Shown: positions 14,580-22,858 of the stretch, in pieces | How positions within the stretch are numbered: position 1 is the stretch's first letter | How the letters are laid out: every line of letters starts with the position of its first letter | Assembly (NCBI GenBank): GCA_964385505.1 | Contig: CAYLPI010000025.1 | Coordinates: 1 to 32,834, forward strand | From: CAITSH01 sp964385505 | GTDB lineage: Bacteria; Pseudomonadota; Gammaproteobacteria; Burkholderiales; SG8-39 | Direction of reading: 5' to 3' | DNA length: 32,834 bases | The notes under the pieces: model-generated | The model's input: only the letters and a program-made list of their open reading frames with translations | The model's database searches: none | Told to the model about the DNA's origin: nothing | Program-made: the position numbers and the translations under genes

Positions 14580-15818
14580 TCAAGCCGCGCTGAACTGCAG
14601 CTTGCTCTGGTCGATGCCGAACTTGTCGGCCAGCCAGTCGTTCATCAATTCCTGTCCCAATGTAGGGTTGTCATGCTGGCAGTGCTCGGCGCCGGTTTCC
14701 TCGGCCGAAGTTAGTCTCAGCGTGACGTCCTTGCCGCGCGCCCTGGCGTAATCATAGACCTTGGTCGCCTGTGAGACGGTCAGCACGTCATGGCCGCCAT
14801 GCAAGACCAACAACGGGCACTTGATGTGGTCGAGGTGGCCTTCGAGTGTGAAGTCCCTGGCCTTTACCATGGATTCGTTCATCGATTTGCAGCCGAATAC
14901 CCAGCGGATGTGCTCGGCGAGGCCGTGGCTGTCGTCGGCATTGCCCCACAAGTCGGTAATGGCCCAGACCGCGCCATGGGCAATGACTGCGGCGAGGCGT
15001 GGCTCGTAGCAGCCGGCCCGCGCGGCGTAGTAACCGCCGAGACTGGAGCCGCAGCAGGCAATGCGCTTGGCGTCCACGTCGTCACGTCGTTCCAGCCAGT
15101 CGATGCATTTGCCGACCGGCACTTCAGTATCTACGCGGTTGGGAAGCTTGTGCCGGCGCAGCGTGCCGCCCTGGCCGGGCAGGTCCACCATCAGCACCGA
15201 AATGCCGCGTTGCAGGGCACCGTGGGCCTGCATGAACCACATTTCGTCCTTGATCGAATCGAGGCCGCCGAAGCAGATCAGCACCGGGTGTTTGTCATCG
15301 CGATTTTTACTCGCCTGCGGTGTGCGCACAAAGTAGCCGCAAATCGTCACGCCGTTTTCGTAGGGAATTTCCACCGCTTCGCCCTTGGGCGTCAGATGGC
15401 TGATGAATTTTTTCGAGCAGGCCTCCATTTTTTCGAAGGTCGGCAACCTGCGCGGGTCTTCGGGTGCGAGGTGAAATTCGGCCTGGCGGTAGTAGTCGGC
15501 GGCGCGCAGGAAGCAATTCATGGCGCTGCGCACGTGGCCCAGCTTTTCCTCGGCCAGGCCGCGGTTCCAGTTGTTGTCGGCGACGACCATCCATTCCATG
15601 TGCCAGGATTCCTTGTCGCCGGGAATCATGCGGCTGGCGGCGAGAAAGCATTCGCTGACGGCGCCGCCGCCTTCCTGGGTTTCGCCCAGGGCGCGGCGGA
15701 ACTGGTAGGTCAGCCAGGGATGTTCCGGCCAGTGGTGCCAGCCATAGGGCTCGTAATGGGGCTGGCGATTCGCGGTGATTTTCTCAATCTGGTTGTCTTC
15801 GGTGGCATTCGAGCCCAT
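14580..15818 (-). CDS. Alpha/beta hydrolase, DHPON-hydrolase/FrsA-like
   Basis: The 412-residue protein has a long helical N-terminal lid (about 1-145) and a C-terminal alpha/beta-hydrolase core. The nucleophile is S259 in 'GSSLGG', the likely acid is D344 in 'HGGHDVLT', and the likely base is H379 in 'EETGAEHC'. The arrangement resembles the group that includes 2,6-dihydroxypseudooxynicotine hydrolase, a C-C bond hydrolase, and FrsA-like esterases. So ester, amide or C-C cleavage are all possible. No signal peptide is present. The ATG at 15818 follows AGGAAA with good spacing. It is the first gene of the cluster and has a promoter with a palindrome upstream, so it may be the entry enzyme, but that is inference. 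Confidence 0.85.
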   Translation of the reverse strand: MGSNATEDNQIEKITANRQPHYEPYGWHHWPEHPWLTYQFRRALGETQEGGGAVSECFLAASRMIPGDKESWHMEWMVVADNNWNRGLAEEKLGHVRSAMNCFLRAADYYRQAEFHLAPEDPRRLPTFEKMEACSKKFISHLTPKGEAVEIPYENGVTICGYFVRTPQASKNRDDKHPVLICFGGLDSIKDEMWFMQAHGALQRGISVLMVDLPGQGGTLRRHKLPNRVDTEVPVGKCIDWLERRDDVDAKRIACCGSSLGGYYAARAGCYEPRLAAVIAHGAVWAITDLWGNADDSHGLAEHIRWVFGCKSMNESMVKARDFTLEGHLDHIKCPLLVLHGGHDVLTVSQATKVYDYARARGKDVTLRLTSAEETGAEHCQHDNPTLGQELMNDWLADKFGIDQSKLQFSAA

Positions 15819-15876
15819 GGGCGATTTCCTGTCTGTCGGGGACGGGCAAAGCGAAATTCAACATTTCGGATTTTCA

Positions 15877-15891
15877 TTCAAGTCACTTGAA
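15877..15891. promoter_or_regulatory. 15-bp palindrome, candidate operator
   Basis: TTCAAGTCACTTGAA is a perfect palindrome apart from its central base. It begins 8 bp downstream of a candidate -10 box, covering the expected transcription start region. It lies 59 bp ahead of the alpha/beta hydrolase start. That position is typical of a repressor site. The XRE-cupin regulator encoded at 16771-17418 is a candidate binder, but no direct link is visible. Confidence 0.5.
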
Positions 15892-15899
15892 CGGGGGCT

Positions 15900-15929
15900 A
15901 CTTTAGGAAGAGTCGGGCATTGCCGTCAA
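15900..15929 (-). promoter_or_regulatory. Candidate sigma70-type promoter of the hydrolase/transporter cluster
   Basis: On the minus strand TTGACG (15929-15924) is followed by an 18-bp spacer and TAAAGT (15905-15900). This gives five of six and four of six consensus bases. It points at the alpha/beta hydrolase gene and the palindrome at 15877-15891 immediately follows. The 309-bp region 15819-16127 otherwise holds no gene; it separates divergent transcription units. Confidence 0.5.
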
Positions 15930-16097
15930 GCAAAATCCGCTTTGGTGCATCGCCGCACTGAATACGGGCGCAATACGGCTCGGCACGACGGCTCAAGCCG
16001 CAATTGCGCCGCGGTCGGTATGTGAGCGCACAGACCGCGCTGCCGGAACGGGCGATAAGGAGTCATCCGGGCTGAAATCCTTGCGCCGGCCTGCGAA

Positions 16098-16125
16098 TTC
16101 GGGGGAACACCTTCGGGGGAACACC
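16098..16125 (+). repeat. 14-bp tandem duplication containing a ribosome-binding site
   Basis: TTCGGGGGAACACC occurs twice in direct succession (16098-16111 and 16112-16125) just before the ATG at 16128. Each unit holds a GGGGGA purine run. The second run is about 7 nt from the start and is the likely ribosome site; the first is a duplicate 14 nt further away. Confidence 0.8.
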
Positions 16126-16127
16126 AT

Positions 16128-16754
16128 ATGTCCAGCAATAACGAACTCATTCAGCAACTGCTGCTGTTGTCGGCTGTGCGCTTTTTTTTCATTTTCGGCA
16201 TCGTTGCGGCCTGCGTCGGCCTGGGGTTGATGTTTTTCAGCGCCCGGGTATTCCGCCTGTTCGGCGCGGTCAACCATTATGTATCGACGCGCCGCGGGCT
16301 CCGTCATATGTCGCTGGCGCGTGACGTCGAGACCGGCGTGCACGGGCATCGCCGCATTGCCGGCGCGATAATGATGCTGGCCGCCGCGTATTCGCTGGCC
16401 GGGCTGCTGTTCTGGTTCGACGGCGCGGCCTTTGTCTATGCCCTGGGACTGGGTTTTACGGACAAACTCGCCTTGTGGCTGATCGAGTCCACGCGCTGGA
16501 TGTTTTTGCTCGGCAGCCTTGCGGGCGCGGTGGTCGGTTTCATGTTGATGTTCATGCCCGCGCCACTACACCGCTTGGAAGCGCTGGTCAATCGCTGGTA
16601 TTCGTTCCGGCGCGCCAGTGTCGGCCTTGACGGCATGTACGCGCCCGTCGACCGTTTGGTGAGTGCGTTTCCACGAGTCTCCGGATTCATCATCGTCGCC
16701 GGAGCGGTGGTCGTGGTCGCGAATTCCACCGCACTGCTGTTGGGCGTTCGCTAG
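16128..16754 (+). CDS. Four-helix inner-membrane protein of unknown function
   Basis: The 208-residue protein has four clear hydrophobic segments (about 14-37, 76-97, 118-145 and 185-205). These are separated by basic loops such as 'NHYVSTRRGLRHMSLARD' and 'LVNRWYSFRRASVG', which are likely cytoplasmic. The repeated pattern of 'FRLFGAVNHYVSTRRG' and 'LHRLEALVNRWYSFRR' suggests two similar halves, each a two-helix hairpin with a 'VN.WYS.RR' loop. I do not recognise a named family and see no catalytic motif. The start at 16128 is supported by the duplicated GGGGGA site. It is divergent from the hydrolase cluster and ends 16 bp from the convergent regulator gene. Confidence 0.8.
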   Translation: MSSNNELIQQLLLLSAVRFFFIFGIVAACVGLGLMFFSARVFRLFGAVNHYVSTRRGLRHMSLARDVETGVHGHRRIAGAIMMLAAAYSLAGLLFWFDGAAFVYALGLGFTDKLALWLIESTRWMFLLGSLAGAVVGFMLMFMPAPLHRLEALVNRWYSFRRASVGLDGMYAPVDRLVSAFPRVSGFIIVAGAVVVVANSTALLLGVR

Positions 16755-16770
16755 CCCCGGTCCGTCGCGG

Positions 16771-17418
16771 TCAGAAGGTCGGCGGCGTGCTGACCCAGAT
16801 AATGCGCGCGTGTTGCTTCGCCGGGTTTCGATAGCTGTGCGGGATTTCCGAGCGAAAGGTAAAGGAATCGCCGGCCTCGAGCAGGTAGGTGCGGTCGCCA
16901 ACGGTCAGTTCCAGTTCGCCGTCGATGACAAAGCCCACCTCCTCGCCGTCGTGCGACAGCAGGCCCTCGCTGCCTCCGCCGGGCGCGAGAATGTGCAGAT
17001 TGCCCTCGAGCAGGTGGCGTCCTTCGGCGGGAATCAGCCGCTCGAGTTGCGAACCGGCCCTGTCGATTGAAAACGCCGGGCGTTTGCCGCGTCGCGCGAC
17101 AATGCCGCGGTCGGCGCTTTCGTCGGCGAACAAGGCCGCCATGCTGACGTTGAGTGCGGCAACGATCTTGTGCAGCACCGTGACCGAGGGCAGGGCGGCG
17201 CCGTTCTCGATCTTGGAGATCATGCTCTCCGAGCAGCCGACGCGGCCCGACAGGTCGCGCAGCTTGAGCCCCTTGATCAAGCGCAGCGCCTTGATATTGG
17301 CGCCGAGGCGGTCGTTTTGTTCGGAGGCGCTGTTCGATGCTCGCTGACGCGGCGCAGTTTTGCGCCGGCTGCTGCGGGCGGGGGGGCGGTTCGCGGCTTT
17401 GCGGGGTGATGTGACCAT
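16771..17418 (-). CDS. XRE-family regulator with C-terminal cupin domain
   Basis: The 215-residue protein has a basic disordered N-terminus (1-35). It then has a Cro/C1-type helix-turn-helix (about 38-96, 'LRDLSGRVGCSESMISKIENG' being the recognition region) and a cupin_2 sensor (about 141-211, 'HDGEEVGFVIDGELELTVGD' and 'IPHSYRN'). This is the PuuR-type architecture, in which the cupin senses a small ligand and controls neighbouring catabolic genes, often polyamine, amino acid or amide pathways. It is encoded near the hydrolase/transporter cluster but separated by the membrane protein gene, so regulation of that cluster is plausible and unproven. It is transcribed in the same direction as the cluster. 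The ribosome site is weak. Confidence 0.92.
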   Translation of the reverse strand: MVTSPRKAANRPPARSSRRKTAPRQRASNSASEQNDRLGANIKALRLIKGLKLRDLSGRVGCSESMISKIENGAALPSVTVLHKIVAALNVSMAALFADESADRGIVARRGKRPAFSIDRAGSQLERLIPAEGRHLLEGNLHILAPGGGSEGLLSHDGEEVGFVIDGELELTVGDRTYLLEAGDSFTFRSEIPHSYRNPAKQHARIIWVSTPPTF

Positions 17419-17556
17419 GCGCGCCAGTCTAGCGTTTGCGCGGCCGGCTGTCTTGCGCGGCCGGTTCGTCCTTCAGGCTTTTTGCCCTTTGTTTTGGCCC
17501 TTTGCGCCGCCCGGCGCTCCGGACATCAGTACTGGTACTGCCGGTGGCTGGTGCGC

Positions 17557-17754
17557 TCATCCGGCCTCCGGCGCGAGTTCATGCAGTGCCTTGTAGTGTG
17601 ACAGGAACACCTTGCCGCTCAGGTCGGTGACAAAGCTGGTGTGCTGCAAACTGTCTATCACCGGCCCTTTTATTTCCGACAGGTGCAAGCGCAGGCCGGA
17701 GTCGCGCAGGCTGAGCATTCCAGCGCGCTTTGAACGGCGCCCGTTTTTCAGCAA
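17557..17754 (-). pseudogene. C-terminal STAS relic of a SulP anion permease
   Basis: The last about 50 codons read 'LRDSGLRLHLSEIKGPVIDS' then 'LQHTSFVTDLSGKVFLSHYKALHELAPEAG'. This is the end of the STAS domain of SulP sulfate/bicarbonate permeases, where 'GV.LHLSEVKGPVMDRL..S.FL..L.G.VFLS' is standard. Everything upstream is missing: the frame turns into unrelated 'LKNGRRSKRAG' and then meets the end of hflX 60 bp away. The about 500-residue membrane part of the permease is absent, so this is a deletion remnant, probably untranslated. Confidence 0.7.
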
Positions 17755-17813
17755 AAGAACCTTGATGACCAGCTTCGATCACGCCGGCTTGATGCAGCAG
17801 AGCGCCGCCGCCC

Positions 17814-19262
<1,449 letters not shown>

Positions 19263-19412
19263 TGGTGAGTCACTTTGCGGGCGTAATCAAGGGCCGATTT
19301 TACGGCCAATGGCGGCTAAAACACAGCACATCATCCCAAGCCATACGACCGGCACAAACCCGGATCATGTGCCGGAAAAACCCGCCAGGCGGACCTTTCC
19401 AGCCGATCACCC

Positions 19413-21248
19413 TTATGGCAGCTGGGTCGGCGTGGTGCGCAGTTCGCGCTCCACCAGCGCCGCCAGGTCCAGCAGCGCGCGCAAGTCGGCGGCGCCGAAG
19501 TCGCGCGGTCGGTGGTCCATCACGCACAGCGTGCCGACATAGCTGCCGTCAGGCGCGCTGATCGGCTGACCGGCGTAAAAACGCACGCGCATTTTGGCGG
19601 TGACGAGGGGGTTGTCGGCGAAGCGGTCGTCGCCGAGGGCGTCGCCGACCACCAGCGCGCGGTCGCCGAGGATGGCGTGGGCGCAAAACGCCTGGTCGCG
19701 CGGCGTCTGCGCGAGGATGTCGCCAACGCGCGACTTGAACCACTGGCGGTCGGCGTCGACCAGAGTGATCGCGGCGATCGGTACGTCGAACCGGCTGGCG
19801 GCGAGGCGTGTGATGCGGTCGAAACGCTCCTCGGCGGGCGTATCGAGCAGCGACAACGCGCGCAGGGCGCGCAGGCGCTTTTGCTCATCCACGGGCAGCG
19901 GCGCGCGCTGCCAGCGGGCGTGGGCGCGCAGCATCCAGGCGCGCAGCTTGGTGCGCAGGTATTCCTGCGACGCCGGGGTCACCAGCCAGTCGGTGATGCC
20001 GGCAGCCTGTACAAAGCCCGGCGGTGCGTCCTCGGGGGCGAGCATGATCACCGGCAGCTGCGTCATGTGCGGGCCGGCGCGCAGCGCGCGGTAAAAAGCA
20101 AGGCCGTCGTCGGTCACCAACTGGCGCTCAATCATCATCAGTGCGGGCCGGGCGTTGTGGGCTAGTTCTAGCGCCGTGGCGGCGTCACCCGCGGCCAGCA
20201 CCACCAGGCCCTCGGCTTCGGCGGCGGCGCGCAGACGCGCAGCAAGGTCGGCATCGGCGCAGGCGATCAGCACCGGGTTGACGGTGACGGCCTGGGTGTC
20301 GTACGCGGCAAGCGCGTCGTCACCCGGCAGTTTGGTCGTTTTGGCGGGCGCGTCGGGAAACACGATTTCCTTGCCTTCAGCGGCGGCAAACACTTCCATT
20401 GCGCTGCCGGCATCGGCGACGCGCTGGCGCGCCGCGCCGACGAGAGCGTCGAGGGCGTCGTCGCTGCGCGCCGGATCATGGTGGAACAAGGCCAGCCGCT
20501 TGACACCGGCCGACACGGCGAGATCGACGACGTATTCCATGGTGCTGTGACCCCAGCCGACGCGCGTCGGATATTCGTCCGCGGTGTATTGGGTGTCGTG
20601 GATCAGCAGGTCGGCGCCGGCGATGAAGTCGTGGTGGCGGCGGTCGCCGGGGTGGTCGGGCCGCAGGATGCTGCCCAGCGGCTTGCCGAGCAGACCGGCA
20701 CTGCGCGAATGGCATTCGTGGTCGGTCGAATAGACCACGGTGACGCCGTCGGCCTCGATACGGTAACCGAGGGTTAGCGCCGGGTGGTTGAGATAGCGCG
20801 CGGCGACGCGCACGTCCTCGGCGATGGAAAAGCCGCCCTCGACCAGGTCGTGGTACTGGATATTCGCGCCCAGCGCGTCGAGGCTGACCGGAAAGTAGGC
20901 ATATTGCATCTGCCCGGCGAGCGTATCGCGCAGCGAGATGCCGAAGCCGTGCGGCGCATAGACATTCCATTCGTTGCCGGGTTTGAAAATCGGCGCAAAA
21001 AACGGAAACCCCTGGATGTGGTCCCAGTGGGTGTGGCTGATCAGCATGTGGCCGCGGCGGGGTCCGGCGCTCTCGGCCTCGTTCGTCAGCGCATCGCCGA
21101 GGCCGCGCAAGCCGGTTCCGGCGTCGAGCACCAGCAGCGTGTCGCCCGCGGTGCGCAGTTCGACGCATGACGTGTTGCCGCCGTAGCGCACGGTGTCTGG
21201 TCCGGGCGAGGGAATGGAACCGCGTGTACCCCAGAAGCGCAGACGCAT
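19413..21248 (-). CDS. Metallo-beta-lactamase / pseudo-receiver / GAF fusion protein
   Basis: The 611-residue protein has three domains. Residues 1-about 275 are a metallo-beta-lactamase fold with 'FWGTRGSIPSPG', 'HTHWDH' (72-77), 'STDHE' (D176) and 'FHHDP' (about H256), resembling cyclic-nucleotide-phosphodiesterase-like members. Residues about 325-445 look like a response-regulator receiver: acidic 'ADAD' at 331-334 is kept, but the phosphoacceptor Asp is E374 ('MMIERQL') and the conserved Lys is replaced ('VTPAS'), so it probably cannot be phosphorylated. Residues about 455-611 are a GAF domain ('LDTPAEERFDRITRLAA', 'ITLVDADRQWFKS', 'FCAHAI', 'GTLCVMD'). The start MRLRFWGTRGS at 21248 is chosen; a longer frame to 21470 has no support. 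It is probably a soluble sensor-hydrolase. The gene is monocistronic as far as can be seen. Confidence 0.88.
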   Translation of the reverse strand: MRLRFWGTRGSIPSPGPDTVRYGGNTSCVELRTAGDTLLVLDAGTGLRGLGDALTNEAESAGPRRGHMLISHTHWDHIQGFPFFAPIFKPGNEWNVYAPHGFGISLRDTLAGQMQYAYFPVSLDALGANIQYHDLVEGGFSIAEDVRVAARYLNHPALTLGYRIEADGVTVVYSTDHECHSRSAGLLGKPLGSILRPDHPGDRRHHDFIAGADLLIHDTQYTADEYPTRVGWGHSTMEYVVDLAVSAGVKRLALFHHDPARSDDALDALVGAARQRVADAGSAMEVFAAAEGKEIVFPDAPAKTTKLPGDDALAAYDTQAVTVNPVLIACADADLAARLRAAAEAEGLVVLAAGDAATALELAHNARPALMMIERQLVTDDGLAFYRALRAGPHMTQLPVIMLAPEDAPPGFVQAAGITDWLVTPASQEYLRTKLRAWMLRAHARWQRAPLPVDEQKRLRALRALSLLDTPAEERFDRITRLAASRFDVPIAAITLVDADRQWFKSRVGDILAQTPRDQAFCAHAILGDRALVVGDALGDDRFADNPLVTAKMRVRFYAGQPISAPDGSYVGTLCVMDHRPRDFGAADLRALLDLAALVERELRTTPTQLP

Positions 21249-21318
21249 CAGCGCGTTTCCCGGTTGCCCGTTTTGAGGCGAAAGCGCAAGGCAGGGGCCG
21301 CCCGCGCGACTGGCGGGA

Positions 21319-21343
21319 GCAACGCCGGCGCCGCCGGCGTTGC
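21319..21343. other. GC-rich hairpin upstream of the fusion gene
   Basis: GCAACGCCGGC and GCCGGCGTTGC form a perfect 11-bp stem with a 3-nt loop. It lies 71 bp ahead of the start of the metallo-beta-lactamase fusion gene. There is no flanking T-run, so it is not a standard terminator; it may be an mRNA leader structure or chance in GC-rich DNA. The rest of 21249-21536 shows no gene. Confidence 0.45.
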
Positions 21344-21536
21344 CGGTTTGGGTCCGGCGTACTGCTGCGCCGCGATTTGCCGGGCGAACAGGCACGCCGG
21401 CAGGACAACGCCACGTGCCTGACAAGACTTGCCCTGATGGCGGATCATCGACAAGGCATCGCGGCGCCAACGTGGTGCCGGAGGGAGCGGGTTGGTGGTG
21501 CCATCCCCCGATTGTGCCAGACGCGCCGGTTGCCTG

Positions 21537-21653
21537 TTACCAGCGTCCGCGCGGCCGGCGATGCCGCCGGCAAAACGGATGCCAGGGATTGCGCGTCCAT
21601 TTGCGCGCCAGCGCACAGAGCGGGTCGTCGTAACCGGCGATAGTGTCCGCCAT
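21537..21653 (-). CDS. Possible 38-residue Trp/Arg-rich small protein
   Basis: The frame from ATG 21653 to TAA 21537 reads 'MADTIAGYDDPLCALARKWT' followed by 'RNPWHPFCRRHRRPRGRW'. The composition (three Trp, about ten Arg/Lys, two Cys) is unusual for random antisense sequence. There is no convincing ribosome site, and the frame also stays open into the ackA leader. I recognise no family. It could equally be non-coding. Confidence 0.22.
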   Translation of the reverse strand: MADTIAGYDDPLCALARKWTRNPWHPFCRRHRRPRGRW

Positions 21654-21733
21654 GGGAACCGTCGAGAGACCCACCGCACCTCGCCCGCCGCGCGCCGGCT
21701 CGCAACAAGTTTTTCCACCGAAAGCCGAGTGCC

Positions 21734-22858
21734 ATGTCCATCCTGACGCTGAACGCCGGTTCCTCCAGTTTGAAGTTCGCGGTATTTTCCGCCGATCAGC
21801 GCCCCGGCAGCGAAGCGTTGCTGCACGGCAGCGTTGCCGCGGGTACGGAACCTGCGTATTCGCTCGCGCGCGTTCTCGAAGCTGCAACTCCGGCCGTCCG
21901 CCGTAGTGGATTTAGCGGCGTGGGGCACCGCATCGTGCACGGTGGCGAGGAGTTTTGCGCGCCACGACTTTTCAGTGAAGCAATGATGGCGGGGCTCAAG
22001 CGCCTGATGCCCTTTGCCCCCGAACACCTTCCGGCTGAAATCGCCCTCGTTGAGCAGGTGGCGCAGCGCTTTCCGGGGCTGCCGCAGGTGTTGTGCTTTG
22101 ATACCGCCTTTCACCGCGACCTGCCGCGCATGGCGCGGTTGCTGCCGATTCCGCGCCGTTACGAGGCGGCGGGACTGCGCCGTTATGGCTTTCATGGCCT
22201 GTCCTTCGAGTTCCTGCGTGCCGAGATGACCCGGCTTGGCGACCCGACGGCGGTGACCGGCCGGGTGATCCTGGCGCATCTTGGCAACGGCGCAAGTCTC
22301 GCGGCGCTTCGCGATGGCGCATGCGTGGACACCAGCATGGGCTTCACGCCTTCGGCCGGCCTGGTGATGGCCACGCGAAGCGGCGACATTGATCCCGGCG
22401 TTGCCGCCTATCTGGCTCAATCCGAGGGCATGAGTGCCGGGCGCCTCAATACACTGTTCAGCCACGAGTCCGGAATGCTGGGTGTCTCCGAGACCAGCGG
22501 GGACATGCGCAAGCTGCTCGAATCCGAGAAAAGAGATCCGCGCGCCGCCGAGGCGGTCGCGCTGTTCTGCTATCAGGCAAAAAAATGGACGGGGGCTTTT
22601 GTCGCGGTGCTTGGCGGCCTGGATACCCTGGTCTTTGCCGGCGGCGTCGGCGAGAACTGCGCTGCGATACGGATGCGTATTTGCGACGGACTCGGTTTCC
22701 TTGGCATTGAGCTCGATCACGCACGCAACGCGGCGCATGCACCGGTCATCTCCGGTGCCCGGAGCAGGGTGATAGTCCGTGTCATGCGTACGAATGAAGA
22801 ACTGGTGATTGCACGAGCTGTAAGCGCATTGCTGCACCCCGGAGGCACCGACAGATGA
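21734..22858 (+). CDS. ackA: Acetate kinase
   Basis: The 374-residue protein is an ASKHA-fold acetate kinase, interconverting acetyl phosphate plus ADP with acetate plus ATP. Active-site motifs are present: N7 in 'LNAGSSSLKF', R66 in 'GHRIVHGG', D123 in 'CFDTAFH', H154 in 'YGFHG', R215 in 'ATRSGDIDPG', and 'FAGGVGENC'. It is a little shorter than the usual about 400 residues. The start ATG fits the family N-terminus exactly. Its stop overlaps the phosphoketolase start by 4 bp (ATGA). So the two are translated together and acetyl phosphate from the phosphoketolase is its evident substrate, giving ATP. The 80-bp leader 21654-21733 shows no clear promoter. Confidence 0.96.
   Translation: MSILTLNAGSSSLKFAVFSADQRPGSEALLHGSVAAGTEPAYSLARVLEAATPAVRRSGFSGVGHRIVHGGEEFCAPRLFSEAMMAGLKRLMPFAPEHLPAEIALVEQVAQRFPGLPQVLCFDTAFHRDLPRMARLLPIPRRYEAAGLRRYGFHGLSFEFLRAEMTRLGDPTAVTGRVILAHLGNGASLAALRDGACVDTSMGFTPSAGLVMATRSGDIDPGVAAYLAQSEGMSAGRLNTLFSHESGMLGVSETSGDMRKLLESEKRDPRAAEAVALFCYQAKKWTGAFVAVLGGLDTLVFAGGVGENCAAIRMRICDGLGFLGIELDHARNAAHAPVISGARSRVIVRVMRTNEELVIARAVSALLHPGGTDR

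Noticed and set aside
21248..22837. 529-codon minus-strand frame across ackA and the upstream gap
   Set aside because: Most of it is antisense to acetate kinase. The part in the gap has no recognisable domain or ribosome site.
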